Positions 1 through 9,135 of a stretch of DNA of 64,000 bases are shown here, in pieces (position 1 is the stretch's first letter; every line of letters starts with the position of its first letter). The notes beneath the pieces were generated by a model. That model made no database searches. It was given only the letters and a program-made list of their open reading frames with translations, and was not told the DNA's origin. Made by a program: the position numbers and the translations under genes. This stretch comes from Phycisphaerales bacterium. Lineage in GTDB: Bacteria > Planctomycetota > Phycisphaerae > Phycisphaerales > UBA1924. Location: positions 558,001-622,000 of the forward strand of contig JAJDDJ010000013.1 of NCBI GenBank assembly GCA_029260395.1, given 5' to 3'.

Positions 1-542
1 TGGATGCTGCCGATGGCCACGCCCATCGCGATGCCGAGCCGGTCAACGCCGCCATTGGAAACGGTCCGCAGCGTGTTGAGCGGCTGGTCGAGGTCGAGGT
101 CCACCACGGTGTCGGCGGGGGCGTCGTAGTCGAACAGGTTGAAGAGCATGGCGCTTGGGAAGATGAACGGCCCGCGGTCGACGCCGTCGCTCGAGATGTT
201 GATGACGTACTGGTTGAAGTGCAGGCCCGAGTTGATATCGAGCACGTCCGTGCGCACGGTGACGGTGTTACGCATGCCCGCCGGATCGAACGGGAAGCGG
301 ATGCCGTCGACATCGAAGTAGCCGCCCGTCACAGCGCCGTCGTACTGCTTGCGGTCGGCGGACACCTGCGATGCCGCGGTGTCGAGGTTGATCGTGACGA
401 GCACCTCGACGGGCTTGCCGTGGAACGAAGCCCACGGCGTGTTGGTCGCCACGGTGCCGTTGTACAGGTACGAGACCGAGTCCGCTGACGCGAACGACGA
501 GACAGCCACCACCGGGGCCAGAGCCCATGCCAATCGATTCAT
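1..542 (-). CDS. secreted protein of unknown function, 3' end outside window
   Basis: About 180 residues are visible before the window edge. The N-terminus MNRLAWALAPVVAVSSFASA is a clear Sec signal peptide with likely cleavage after ASA. The start is fixed by ATG at 542-540 with a GAGAGGGAG ribosome-binding site at 549-557. The mature part alternates short hydrophobic and polar stretches, as in beta-rich exported proteins, and I recognise no catalytic motif. The C-terminus is not in the window, so it cannot be tested for the sorting tail seen at 44824. Being exported is well supported; the function is unknown. Confidence 0.75.
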   Translation of the reverse strand, partial: MNRLAWALAPVVAVSSFASADSVSYLYNGTVATNTPWASFHGKPVEVLVTINLDTAASQVSADRKQYDGAVTGGYFDVDGIRFPFDPAGMRNTVTVRTDVLDINSGLHFNQYVINISSDGVDRGPFIFPSAMLFNLFDYDAPADTVVDLDLDQPLNTLRTVSNGGVDRLGIAMGVAIGSI

Positions 543-733
543 GATTTACTCCCTCTCAAGCACTCTCTTCGGACCGGTGCCTAACAAGCGGCATCAGCCA
601 ACTATCCAAGGCTAGGAACGGACTTTGAACGATGTCAAACCCATTCGTCGGTGACACTTAGCGTGTTCGATGGGGGTCGCTGAGTTCTCGGACCGCATCT
701 TCCGAGTGCTTGGGTCTCAGGTACGCTCTTGCC

Positions 734-1090
734 ATGGAACCAACCACCAAGGCCACAGCCGGTCGGCTCCGGGGCCACCTAGGCACCGCTTGCCTCACGC
801 TCTCGGTCGCTGCATCCTCGGCTCTGGCAAGCCAGCAGCCACATGGACCGCGCTACGAGCGGCTCGGACCCGAGGGGATGATTCTCTTGGGCGGGCTGCT
901 GCTCGCGGCGGGCGTGTTCTCGATCTACGGCGGGGTGCGCGCGCCCGACTGGTTCATGAACAACCGCCGCGCGCGGCCGCTGGTCGAGGCGCTCGGTCGA
1001 ACCGGCGCGCAGGCGTTCTACGTGCTGGTCGGCGTGTTCGTGATTTTTGTCGGCGCGGTGCTCACGTTGCTCGGCATCAACAAGCTGTGA
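734..1090 (+). CDS. small two-helix membrane protein, Imm17-like
   Basis: 118 residues from ATG 734. A first hydrophobic stretch (about residues 10-30, ending SSALAS) may be a signal sequence. Two membrane helices follow (GMILLGGLLLAAGVFSIYGG and FYVLVGVFVIFVGAVLTLL), separated by a basic segment containing RRARPLVEALGRTGAQ. This helix-RRA-GRTGA-helix layout resembles the small Imm17-type membrane protein family by recollection only. No toxin gene is adjacent, so an immunity role is not supported here. The start at 734 is preferred over 710 because a TACGCT -10-like box lies at 722-727, only 6 nt before the ATG, which would give a leaderless mRNA. It converges with the minus-strand operon, whose last gene ends 4 nt away. 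Confidence 0.65.
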   Translation: MEPTTKATAGRLRGHLGTACLTLSVAASSALASQQPHGPRYERLGPEGMILLGGLLLAAGVFSIYGGVRAPDWFMNNRRARPLVEALGRTGAQAFYVLVGVFVIFVGAVLTLLGINKL

Positions 1091-1093
1091 GCC

Positions 1094-1516
1094 TCACGTA
1101 GCGATCGAGCCCGGCACAAGTTCGCTCATCGGGCTGAGCAGCACAACGCGGCGCGCGCCGTCTGGCCCTTCCGGCTGGTCGCTCCCGGCCAGCAACATGC
1201 CGCGCGATTCCTCGCCCCGGATCTTCCGAGGAGCAAGGTTGGCGACGATGACGATCAGCCTGCCGACCAGTTCCTCGGGCGTGTACGCACCGCGGATGCC
1301 CGCACAGATCTGTCTCGGCGTGCCCGAGCCGTCGTCGAGCTGAAGCCTCAGCAGCTTGTCGGCGTTGGGGTGGTTCTCAGCGACGAGCACCTTGGCCACG
1401 CGCAGGTCGACGCGTGCAAAATCCTCAAACGCGATCTCCGGCTTGAAGAAGCCCTGCGTCTCGGCTGGCTCGTCAGTCACCGGAGGCGTCGCTTGGCTGG
1501 TCGGTTCGTTGGTCAT
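1094..1516 (-). CDS. stand-alone tRNA-binding domain protein (CsaA / MetRS C-terminal type)
   Basis: 140 residues. After about 25 polar residues the protein is a single OB-fold EMAP-type tRNA-binding domain: FEDFARVDLRVAKVL, HPNADKLLRLQLDDG, RQICAGI, VIVANLAPRKIRGEES and SRGMLLAG are the family signatures. These domains occur fused to methionyl-tRNA synthetase (dimerisation, tRNA binding) or alone as Trbp111/CsaA, where a tRNA or chaperone role has been proposed. The ATG at 1516 lies 44 nt inside the end of the upstream gene, so it is probably translated from the same long minus-strand message. The family assignment is firm; the cellular role is not. Confidence 0.85.
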   Translation of the reverse strand: MTNEPTSQATPPVTDEPAETQGFFKPEIAFEDFARVDLRVAKVLVAENHPNADKLLRLQLDDGSGTPRQICAGIRGAYTPEELVGRLIVIVANLAPRKIRGEESRGMLLAGSDQPEGPDGARRVVLLSPMSELVPGSIAT

Positions 1517-2438
1517 CGGCGGGTTCCTGTTGCGATTGGTCTGGCTCTGGTTCGAGAATGGGTTCTGGTGTCGGCTCGCGGACCCACTGGCCATCGCGCC
1601 AGAGCCTCGCGAGCGGGTCCACACCATAGAACCGCTGCAGGCCCGAGACGGACGGCTCGCGCAACGGCTCGCCCCCGTCGAGTTCGAGCTGCGCTCCCCA
1701 AGTGCGAACCGATCCATTCAAAAGCCTTAGCTCGGCGCGCAAATGGGCGGAAAGCTCCTGGCCCGTCATCTCGCGTGGGCCGGGATTACCAAGACACGTC
1801 GGGCAGCGCGAACGCTCGACATCGCCGTCGCGCCTGCGGGCGATCACCCTCTGATTGCCGCACTCCGGGCAGGGCCAGCCCCGGCTCAGCCGCTCGACCA
1901 GCCCGGAAGCGCCACCGCCCCCAGTTATACCGAGCAGAGGCGTCACCTCTGCGAGCACCGCACGCACGCTCGGCTCGTCAAGCCGCTTAACCGCTTCACG
2001 TCCCTCGCCGGCCCGCGCTAATCCCAATGCTTCTGCTGCGAGCAGCCCGACCGACCAATCCCATGCGGGCGGGGCGCTGCCGCGATCTAGACCGCGAGCC
2101 AGTACGGGCTCGAGCGCTCCCGCCATGCTCAAAAGCCATCGACGTTCGGTGGCGGTGCTCGCGTTTTGTGCCAGCGCGAGCGCCGCGCTCGCGCCCAACG
2201 CCCGCTGCTGCGGGTCGTCCGACTCACGCCCGATCTGCAGCGCATACACGAATAGCCGCCTCGCCAACCGAACCTCATCGGGTGTGTCAGCCTCGCCAGC
2301 GACCGACTCACCAAGCCGCAGATAGCCAGCCGCGTCGTGTGGATCGAGCGCCGATAGCTCCGATTCGCTCGGCTGAGCCCAAACGTGCGAGGTCAGCAAC
2401 GCCAGCGAGAACACGCACATCGCCATGGCACACTTCAT
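1473..2438 (-). CDS. exported zinc-ribbon protein of ExbB/ExbD operon
   Basis: 321 residues from ATG 2438, which overlaps the stop of the upstream gene as ATGA. A signal peptide (MKCAMAMCVFSLALLTSHVW, cleavage after WAQ or nearby) is followed by a helical region (about 35-185) with TPR-like amphipathic helices, then a CxxC-x18-CxxC zinc ribbon (C190, C193, C212, C215), and an acidic Pro/Glu-rich tail after 285. A zinc ribbon on an exported protein is unusual, because most cysteine clusters outside the cytoplasm are disulphides. It is the second-last gene of the operon that starts with the vWA protein at 11185. The function is unknown. Confidence 0.75.
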   Translation of the reverse strand: MKCAMAMCVFSLALLTSHVWAQPSESELSALDPHDAAGYLRLGESVAGEADTPDEVRLARRLFVYALQIGRESDDPQQRALGASAALALAQNASTATERRWLLSMAGALEPVLARGLDRGSAPPAWDWSVGLLAAEALGLARAGEGREAVKRLDEPSVRAVLAEVTPLLGITGGGGASGLVERLSRGWPCPECGNQRVIARRRDGDVERSRCPTCLGNPGPREMTGQELSAHLRAELRLLNGSVRTWGAQLELDGGEPLREPSVSGLQRFYGVDPLARLWRDGQWVREPTPEPILEPEPDQSQQEPADDQRTDQPSDASGD

Positions 2439-4813
2439 GACCGGTCCTCCAATCGAAGCAGCCACAGCTCGAACGCCAGTTGCTCGAGTACCTCGATCTG
2501 AGTGAGCACATGCCGGGCGCGGTCGAGCCGCTCGCCCGCGAGTTCCAGCAATTCTGCGGCGCGGGCCGCACGATCGGGGCGTTCAGCTTCCAGCCACAGC
2601 GCCATCGACTCGCCGATCGCTCGCTGATAGCAGACCAACCGCTGTGGATCGCTCCGCGCAATCGCAAGCCTGCGGGCGAGGTTCGCTTCGATCTGCTGAC
2701 GACGATCGGCCCGTTCACCCGAGCCGCCTGAGTCAAGCCGCCTCAGCCATTCCGAAAGCAGAGCCGCAGCCTCGATCACCGGGTCCCCCGAGCCGCTGGC
2801 TGCGCCGGTCCGCTGGGCGTACCGCGTCGCCAACTCGCCCGCAGCCTCATCGATCACAGAGCCGTGCGACCTCAGCCCGATCAGTTCATGGAGCCGTTCG
2901 ACCAGCGTGAGCCTGAGTCTCGCACGCCACTTGGGATCGGACGTCGACAACTGAGGCGTGATCGTGACGTCCGCCACCAGCGAACTGCTCAAGGCCGACC
3001 GTGGCATAGAAGGAGCCGCCTCCAGAAGCGCGTTGACGATCGCCGGCTCAGAGCCCAGCAGCCGAACGCGGTCCGCCGCTGCAGCCCGAACCTGGCTCGA
3101 CGGATCGCGCAATGCCGCCTCGACCAGCACCTCCGAATCCACTGGATCTGGCGTTCCCGGAATCCGCCGGACCATCGTCAGACGTGCGTTCGCGTCGCTG
3201 GCTAAGCTCAGGAACTCCATCGCCCAGCCGCCGCTGAACTCGTCGGTCGCGGGCGAGAACGCCTCGGGTTGGGGATCGTCGGCCTGCGAAGCCCTGCTCT
3301 GCTGGCTGCGAGCCAGTGTCAGCAGCTCATCGGCGAGCTCGTACTCGCCTTCGGCGGCCGCCGACGCCGCAGCACTGAGAGTCGCGAGCATCGCGGCGCG
3401 AACAATCGACCCGCGCGGCTCGGCCTCGCCATCAAACCGTGCGCCCCTCTGCACCGATGACGCGGCCTCCTGCCAACGAGAGGTAAACCCCATCATTTCG
3501 ACCGATGCCGTTAGCCCCCACGCCGACATGAAACGCTCAAGAAACTCCCGACGCTGGCCCGCCCCCGCGTCGCGCGGCACCACCATCGTCGTGTCAACCC
3601 CCGGTGCCGATGACGTCACCATCGCGCCCGTGATCAGATACAACTCTTCCGAGCTCACCGAATCGTCGAGCACCGCTCGCACGAACCACTCACGCTCCGC
3701 TGAACGCTCATCCCACGACATAGCCCCCGCGATGGCCCGGATGGCAGACGTTGCGGCCAAACTTCCCGAGGCATCCGGCGCTTGACGCGTCAGTACGCCT
3801 AGGCCCGACACCAGGAACTCCGAGCGACGGGCGCTGTTGTTGCCCGCAGCAATGTCCACGAGCGAGAGCCACTCGCGCCACGCCGCGTTGGCTCGCTCGA
3901 TGCGGTCGCCCGCGCCCGGCCCGTCCGCAGGCGTGGCAATCGCCTCTGCCCCGGCCCTCATCGCCGACGCGACCAGCCTACGACGATCGCGGTCAGCGCC
4001 CAGCGCCCCCGCCATCGTGCGAATCCGCTGACCGGTCCACGCCGAGAGCCGCCGCTGGTCGAGGCTGTCGAGCACCTCCGCTGCGAGCATGGCAGCGCCA
4101 AGCTCTCTGGCGCTGACCCCGCCACTGTCGCCTAGCTCAACACCAACAATCGGCTCGATCGCTCGCTCCAAAACCTCGACCGCGCGTTCGGCATGCTGCG
4201 GATCAGCCAGCAGCCGTCCCGTCGCGGCTGTCAGCACAGCGAACTGCTCGCGCCGCTTGTCGGCGGATGCCGCAGCGCGCTGGGTTGCCAGTCGATCGAA
4301 CGCCGTCGCCAGATTCCCTGCAACTTCCTCGATGGCTACGCCTGAACCCAGCCCCGCGAGCGCATCGGACTCCTCAGTCCTTGCCCCAGACAGTGCGCCG
4401 GCGCTGGCGATCGGCACCGAACTACCCTCCGGCTCCGGCTTAATCACGGATGGGATGGCCGCTCGTCCCTCGCCCCGCAGCGCCGGCGGCAGCACGATGA
4501 CAGCAATGCCGGCGGTAAGAATCAGCGACACGATCGAGGCCGTAAATAAAACCGTCAACAGTCCCGTGTTGCGGTCTCGCGGCGCGGGCGAACCGCGCAG
4601 CGCCGCTGAACGCGATGTAGACGTTGCTTCCGCGAGCGCCGGTGACTCGATCACGTGCTGGCTGGTGAGCACGCTAGCGATCTCAGCAGCCGGTATGCCG
4701 TGCCGGGCCGCAAGCCAGAGCACCGCTCGCCGCGACCGCGCGTTCCAACCGCCATGCAGCGCAATCAGCCGCGTGGCCCCGCGCCGGAACAGATCCGTCT
4801 CGGCTTGGCTCAT
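2435..4813 (-). CDS. membrane-anchored large helical protein of ExbB/ExbD operon
   Basis: 792 residues. Residues 1-55 form a small basic helical cytoplasmic domain (ARSRRAVLWLAARHG; GIPAAEIASVL). A single membrane helix lies at about 84-109 (LLTVLFTASIVSLILTAGIA). The remaining roughly 680 residues are predicted outside the membrane and are Ala/Leu/Arg-rich helices. One stretch near 560-600 (DPSSQVRAAAADRVRLLGSE) looks like a HEAT repeat. Start and stop overlap both neighbours by 4 nt (ATGA), implying coupled translation and a matched stoichiometry with the motor proteins. I recognise no enzyme motif. It could be a scaffold between inner membrane and periplasm. Confidence 0.75.
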   Translation of the reverse strand: MSQAETDLFRRGATRLIALHGGWNARSRRAVLWLAARHGIPAAEIASVLTSQHVIESPALAEATSTSRSAALRGSPAPRDRNTGLLTVLFTASIVSLILTAGIAVIVLPPALRGEGRAAIPSVIKPEPEGSSVPIASAGALSGARTEESDALAGLGSGVAIEEVAGNLATAFDRLATQRAAASADKRREQFAVLTAATGRLLADPQHAERAVEVLERAIEPIVGVELGDSGGVSARELGAAMLAAEVLDSLDQRRLSAWTGQRIRTMAGALGADRDRRRLVASAMRAGAEAIATPADGPGAGDRIERANAAWREWLSLVDIAAGNNSARRSEFLVSGLGVLTRQAPDASGSLAATSAIRAIAGAMSWDERSAEREWFVRAVLDDSVSSEELYLITGAMVTSSAPGVDTTMVVPRDAGAGQRREFLERFMSAWGLTASVEMMGFTSRWQEAASSVQRGARFDGEAEPRGSIVRAAMLATLSAAASAAAEGEYELADELLTLARSQQSRASQADDPQPEAFSPATDEFSGGWAMEFLSLASDANARLTMVRRIPGTPDPVDSEVLVEAALRDPSSQVRAAAADRVRLLGSEPAIVNALLEAAPSMPRSALSSSLVADVTITPQLSTSDPKWRARLRLTLVERLHELIGLRSHGSVIDEAAGELATRYAQRTGAASGSGDPVIEAAALLSEWLRRLDSGGSGERADRRQQIEANLARRLAIARSDPQRLVCYQRAIGESMALWLEAERPDRAARAAELLELAGERLDRARHVLTQIEVLEQLAFELWLLRLEDRS

Positions 4814-7506
4814 GGTGACCCTTCCGGCTTGCCGGGGGGCACCGTGATGAGCGACTCGATCTCGTCGCGGCGGCGAAGCTGCGCTTGCGTCAATGACTCA
4901 CCATAGAGCAGGTCGAACTGCGCGAGCACCTGGGCAGCCCGAGCCCCATCCACGCGCGCAAGCACCCGCAGCGACTCAAGCCGTGCATCCATCCACGTAT
5001 CGCTCCCAGGGTCGAGAGAACTGAGGACCAGCCGCCAAGACTCGAGAGCCGATTCGAAATCGCCCGCGTGCTCGGCGAGCCGAGCGTGCGCTGCAAGCAC
5101 TTCAGGCGATGCACCCGACTCCGCCCGCAACTCCTCTGCAATACCGATCGCCAGGTCACGCACCACCGTGTCGCCCTTCAAATCGCTTCCCAGCGCTTCG
5201 GCGTGGACCGACTCTGCCGCCAGCACCACACTCGACGCGACGCCTCGTCTCGCTTCTTCACTTGCGCCAGCGAGCAGCCCACTCAGGAGCCGCTGGCCGT
5301 ACAGCACCACGTCGCGCGCTGCGAACAGATCGTCCGCGCTCGCGCGAAGCCGATGGCTCGCACGCTCGAACAGCAGCGATTCGGCGTACTGCAGGTAGTC
5401 CCCTCCCGTGCGCACAAGTTCGGCGAAGCGGGCATCGACCGCGCCGTCGTCGTTCTTGGCAATCGCAAGCTGGAGCTGGCGATACCGCAGTTCACCCACG
5501 AGCGGGTCCTGTTCAGAGAGCTTGGCGACCTCCTGGCCAAGTTCATCGGTCAATCGTTCAGCCACTCGAATACTCGGCGGCTGCGTCGCGAACGCTGCGT
5601 CGAGCATCTGCCGAGCCAGCCGCTGACGCGGCGCTAGCGCTTCCGGCGCTGGCTCGGCCAGCCCATCGGCAAGCTCTTCGCGCAGCGCATCGGCCGTGCG
5701 CACAAACCGGTCCGCCGCCTCTGCCCTCGATGCGCCCTTGCTGGCCCGGTAGTCGTCGAACAGTAAGCCCGCCGCCATCAGACTCGCCGAACGCCTAAGC
5801 GGAGACCCCTCATCGACCGCCAGTAGGATCTCGATCGCCTCTCTCCTCGGTAGAAGCCCCCCTTCGGAGCGCCGAACAAGCAGCTCGGCCGAGCGATCCG
5901 ACGCCGGGAACCGCTGCAAGAACGCCTCAGACGCCGCGTCGCGCCGCTCAGTCAGCGATGCCGCACCCTCAGCGATACCACGATCTAATGCCACCACCAA
6001 GTTCCAAGCGGCTTCTTCGTTCAGCGATGCGCCGCTGGCTTCAATGTCCGAGGCTCGCTCGAACACATCCGCTGCCTGCTCGAACTGCCGGGCGATGTAC
6101 AGGCACCGACCCCATAGCACTGCCGCGTCGCCACGATCGGCTCCGAACCGATCGGCATCGTCCGCATTGACCGCAAGATCAAAAACCGCTGCCGCTTCAA
6201 GGTACCGGTTGGCCACCGCGTCGCTCTCGGTGACAGAGCCGAGCGGCTCTCCCGCATCAGTCTGTGCCGTCTCCGCTCGTTCAACGGCTCGCATCGCGCG
6301 CACATAGTGAACGATGAATCCGCGTTGACCGATCGGCAGCGTCCCGAACCGAGTGACGATCGCGAGCACCTCGCCGAGCTGGTCTTGTTCGATCAGGTCC
6401 GTCAGCGCGACCTGTGCCATCGCTTCAAGCAGCGACCGCCGCGCATCACCCACCGGGCCTCGCATCTCGGTGCTCATCGCCGAGAGCGTCGCCACCGCCA
6501 ACAGCCTCGCTTCGAGCGGGCTGAGCAGCGCCTCTTCTCCCTCACGCGGGTGGTGCGCCTCGTCGACGGCGAGTTGCAGGTCTGCCCACCGCTTGGCCAT
6601 GCTCAACACCACGATGCGGTGCGCGAGCAGTTGCGAACGAACATCGGCGCTGACCGCGTCGCCCGCCTCGACTACGAGATCAAGCCACCGCGTCGCGTTC
6701 ACATCGTCGCCGCGGAGTGCCATCGCACGCGCGCAACCGAGCGCCGAGCGGGCCACGTGGCTGTACCCCAGCAGGCCCGGCGCCACCGCGTCTACGCTCG
6801 GTTCGCGGTCTCCGCCGCCGCCCAAAATCCAGCCGAAGTCCTCGATCGCCCGGTCCGCGTACCTCGATTGACCCGTAAGCCGGCTGAGCTCAACTTGCGC
6901 CCAACCGAGGTAATACTGCGCCTGCGACACGCGCGAGCGCAGAGCCTCAAGCTCGTCGCGCATCGCGGCTTCATCCACGTTAGCCCGGCGTGAACCGAGC
7001 TTGCCTTCGAGGCTCCTGATCGCCCGCTGGGATTCCGCCGCGATGTCCCGCAGATCGGGCAGCATCGCTTGAAACTCACGCGCCAGCCCCTGGTCCTCCT
7101 CGGCCGAGGTTGCGCCGAGAAGCGACGCCTGACTCTGTCGCTCGGCCTGGAAGTACCGTGCCTTGACGATCGTCAGCCGCAGATCATCCACATCATCCGG
7201 CGGCACCAGCTTGAGCAGCGCCCGGCTGCGCTGCTCGATCTCACGCCGAAACACCGGGTCCTTGTCGCTCTCGAGTAGCCTGCCGTACAGCGTCGCGAGC
7301 CGAGTGGCTGCCAGCGCCCGGCTCTCGCCCTCGAGCGCCGAAAGCCTCTGCTCCAGATGCACCGCGCGCAACCGATCAAGCCCGAGCGTTTCCAGGTACT
7401 GCTCGACCGAGTCCTCGCTCGCGACGACGGTGGGCGCATCAATCTGCGCTTGTGCAGGCGACGCGGAGACCAAGATCAAAGCGAGCACGCTACTCCGAGG
7501 GCACAT
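4810..7506 (-). CDS. large exported TPR-like protein of ExbB/ExbD operon
   Basis: 898 residues with a signal peptide (MCPRSSVLALILVSASPAQA). The mature protein is almost entirely helical and rich in Ala, Leu, Arg and Glu, with TPR-like units such as AVLWGRCLYIARQFEQAADV and HARLAEHAGDFESALESWRL. It overlaps the upstream ExbD gene by 17 nt and the downstream gene by 4 nt. Large periplasmic TPR proteins accompany Tol/Exb motors in many bacteria (CpoB in the Tol-Pal system is the known small example), so an adaptor or substrate-binding role is a reasonable inference. No catalytic motif was seen. Confidence 0.75.
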   Translation of the reverse strand: MCPRSSVLALILVSASPAQAQIDAPTVVASEDSVEQYLETLGLDRLRAVHLEQRLSALEGESRALAATRLATLYGRLLESDKDPVFRREIEQRSRALLKLVPPDDVDDLRLTIVKARYFQAERQSQASLLGATSAEEDQGLAREFQAMLPDLRDIAAESQRAIRSLEGKLGSRRANVDEAAMRDELEALRSRVSQAQYYLGWAQVELSRLTGQSRYADRAIEDFGWILGGGGDREPSVDAVAPGLLGYSHVARSALGCARAMALRGDDVNATRWLDLVVEAGDAVSADVRSQLLAHRIVVLSMAKRWADLQLAVDEAHHPREGEEALLSPLEARLLAVATLSAMSTEMRGPVGDARRSLLEAMAQVALTDLIEQDQLGEVLAIVTRFGTLPIGQRGFIVHYVRAMRAVERAETAQTDAGEPLGSVTESDAVANRYLEAAAVFDLAVNADDADRFGADRGDAAVLWGRCLYIARQFEQAADVFERASDIEASGASLNEEAAWNLVVALDRGIAEGAASLTERRDAASEAFLQRFPASDRSAELLVRRSEGGLLPRREAIEILLAVDEGSPLRRSASLMAAGLLFDDYRASKGASRAEAADRFVRTADALREELADGLAEPAPEALAPRQRLARQMLDAAFATQPPSIRVAERLTDELGQEVAKLSEQDPLVGELRYRQLQLAIAKNDDGAVDARFAELVRTGGDYLQYAESLLFERASHRLRASADDLFAARDVVLYGQRLLSGLLAGASEEARRGVASSVVLAAESVHAEALGSDLKGDTVVRDLAIGIAEELRAESGASPEVLAAHARLAEHAGDFESALESWRLVLSSLDPGSDTWMDARLESLRVLARVDGARAAQVLAQFDLLYGESLTQAQLRRRDEIESLITVPPGKPEGSP

Positions 7507-7912
7507 AGCTTACCCTCACAAAGCCGGCGTCTTTGGCTGCCTGGATGCCCGCAGCCGCCGCCCCGACCGGCACCTCGCCCGAAACGCGCACGAATACGCC
7601 CGGATCCTTTGGCAGCGTCGCGAGCAGCTCACGCAGCGGCTCGGTGCTGCGCAGCTCGCGAGCGCCAAGCCGATACAACACGCTGCCGCGGTCCATCACC
7701 ACCTCGACTACCTGAGGTTGAAAGTCCGAGGCGCTGCTCGCGCCGGATTCCTCTTGCGCCCTAAGCGCGGTGGCCAGATCACTCTCCGGGTTGGCCAGCG
7801 TCGTGGACAGCAGAAAGTAGATCAACAGCATGAACACCACATCGATCATGGGCGTCATGGGCAAGCGTGCCTCGGATATGCCGACATCGAGATGGTCGCG
7901 TCCGAATCGCAT
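7490..7912 (-). CDS. ExbD/TolR-family motor subunit, second copy
   Basis: 140 residues. A short cytoplasmic N-terminus leads into the diagnostic helix LPMTPMIDVVFMLLIYFLLS, with the essential proton-carrying aspartate at D24. A periplasmic domain of about 95 residues ends in the usual GIQAAKDAGFVRVSYV segment. ExbD/TolR subunits insert a dimer of this helix into the ExbB pentamer and use the proton gradient. The ATG at 7912 follows the stop of the first exbD after 3 nt. Two different ExbD proteins beside one ExbB suggests a heterodimeric rotor; compare D21 of the neighbour. Confidence 0.93.
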   Translation of the reverse strand: MRFGRDHLDVGISEARLPMTPMIDVVFMLLIYFLLSTTLANPESDLATALRAQEESGASSASDFQPQVVEVVMDRGSVLYRLGARELRSTEPLRELLATLPKDPGVFVRVSGEVPVGAAAAGIQAAKDAGFVRVSYVPSE

Positions 7913-7915
7913 CTG

Positions 7916-8344
7916 TTAGCGCCCCTCCCCGCCCGGCACGGCGGTACCCAAACGCCACAACCGAACGTCGCGCTGCGCCATGACTCCTACCACGCGGTTG
8001 ACCGGTGCCGCGTGGGCCGCCTGATCGGCGCGTACCAACACCTCAACCAGCGATGGATCGCCGAACTTCAGGATCGAGGTCTCAAGTTTTGCCTCGAAGC
8101 CTTCCAGGCTCATTGAAACGCCGTTCACCAGCAGCTTGCCGTCGGTCAACACGTCAACGACCAAGTCAGCGGGCTGGTCGATCGCGCCGTCGCCCGCCTG
8201 CGGCGGCAGATCCATCGGCGTGCGCGCCGTCTCGGTGAATCGGCTGGTGAACAGGAAGAAAATGAGCAACTGAAACACCACATCGATCATGGGCGTCATG
8301 TCGAACACGCGGAGCCGGCGTTTACGTTTGGGCAGCAGGTTCAC
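7916..8344 (-). CDS. ExbD/TolR-family motor subunit, first copy
   Basis: 142 residues starting at GTG 8344, which overlaps the exbB stop as GTGA. The basic N-terminus (LLPKRKRRLRVFD) sets an N-in topology. The helix MTPMIDVVFQLLIFFLFTSR carries the conserved aspartate D21. The periplasmic part (LVVDVLTDGKLLVNG... PSLVEVLVRADQ) matches the ExbD fold, in which a strand-rich domain ends with residues facing the TonB-like partner. Sequence differs clearly from the second ExbD outside the helix, so this is an old duplication and not a recent copy. Confidence 0.94.
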   Translation of the reverse strand: MNLLPKRKRRLRVFDMTPMIDVVFQLLIFFLFTSRFTETARTPMDLPPQAGDGAIDQPADLVVDVLTDGKLLVNGVSMSLEGFEAKLETSILKFGDPSLVEVLVRADQAAHAAPVNRVVGVMAQRDVRLWRLGTAVPGGEGR

Positions 8345-9135
8345 GGGCCGGTCCCGTTGCCCCCGCCCGCGGGCACGGGCTGGCCTGCGGGTGCCGTGGG
8401 CCTGTGAGCCGCGGCAGCGGGCCGTTGGGGCTGGCTTCCCCCCGCCTCGACAACCGCTGCCAGGTCCTCGATAATCTCAGCCACCGAGCCCACGAGCGAT
8501 TCAACCCTGTTGCGCAAGAACGCGTGCACCGCGGTCGAAGGAATCGCCACGATCAGCCCGAGCACGGTGGTAATGAGCGCAACAGAAATATCGCCCGCGA
8601 GCTGGTCGGGCCGGGCTACTCCGCCGCCTGCGCGCAGCGTGTCGAATGCCCCCACCATGCCGATCGTCGTTCCCAAGAGCCCGAGCATCGGCGCGACTGT
8701 TGCGATAACCGCGATGGCATCGACACCCCGGTACAGCCGAGCGGTCTGCAACTGGCCTGCTTCTTCCAGCGCCGTGCGCAGCTCGAGCCCTCCGAAGGGG
8801 CTTCGGCTCACTCTGAGCAGCGCCGCCCCGAACACGCGAGTCAGGAATGACGAGTTCTCTTCCGCCTGGCAGTACACCAGTGCCCCAGCCAAGTCGCGCC
8901 GTCGCAGCGCCTCACCGAGCCGTGCGACCTGCTCGCCCGGCGCGAGCTGTTCACGCTGCAAACGAACCAGTTGGATGATGATCAGCACCACCACGGCGAT
9001 CGACAGGCCGATGATGATGAACCCCACCTGCCGGCCGTCGGCGATGTAGTCCAGCAGCGATCTCGACGATGCGGGGGCATCGGCAGTCGCCTGCATCATC
9101 GCGAGAGTCAGGGGTGAACTCGAAAGTAGATGCAT
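8341..9135 (-). CDS. ExbB/TolQ/MotA-family proton channel
   Basis: 264 residues. Three membrane helices lie at about 37-59 (VGFIIIGLSIAVVVLIIIQL), 140-165 (AVIATVAPMLGLLGTTIGMV) and 185-210 (ISVALITTVLGLIVAIPSTA), the standard ExbB order. The cytoplasmic loop between helices 1 and 2 contains LGEALRRRDLAGALVYC. The APMLGLLGTTIGMV...F motif is the family signature. A Pro/Ala/Gly-rich C-terminal tail of about 35 residues is extra. The ATG at 9135 overlaps the previous stop as TGATG. It forms the pentameric channel with the two downstream ExbD proteins; the energised partner is probably the vWA protein at 10196. Confidence 0.94.
   Translation of the reverse strand: MHLLSSSPLTLAMMQATADAPASSRSLLDYIADGRQVGFIIIGLSIAVVVLIIIQLVRLQREQLAPGEQVARLGEALRRRDLAGALVYCQAEENSSFLTRVFGAALLRVSRSPFGGLELRTALEEAGQLQTARLYRGVDAIAVIATVAPMLGLLGTTIGMVGAFDTLRAGGGVARPDQLAGDISVALITTVLGLIVAIPSTAVHAFLRNRVESLVGSVAEIIEDLAAVVEAGGSQPQRPAAAAHRPTAPAGQPVPAGGGNGTGP

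Noticed and set aside
268-528. Arg-rich 86-codon frame on the minus strand in the first gene
   Set aside because: It is a frame-shifted shadow of the signal-peptide protein starting at 542, which has a better start and composition.
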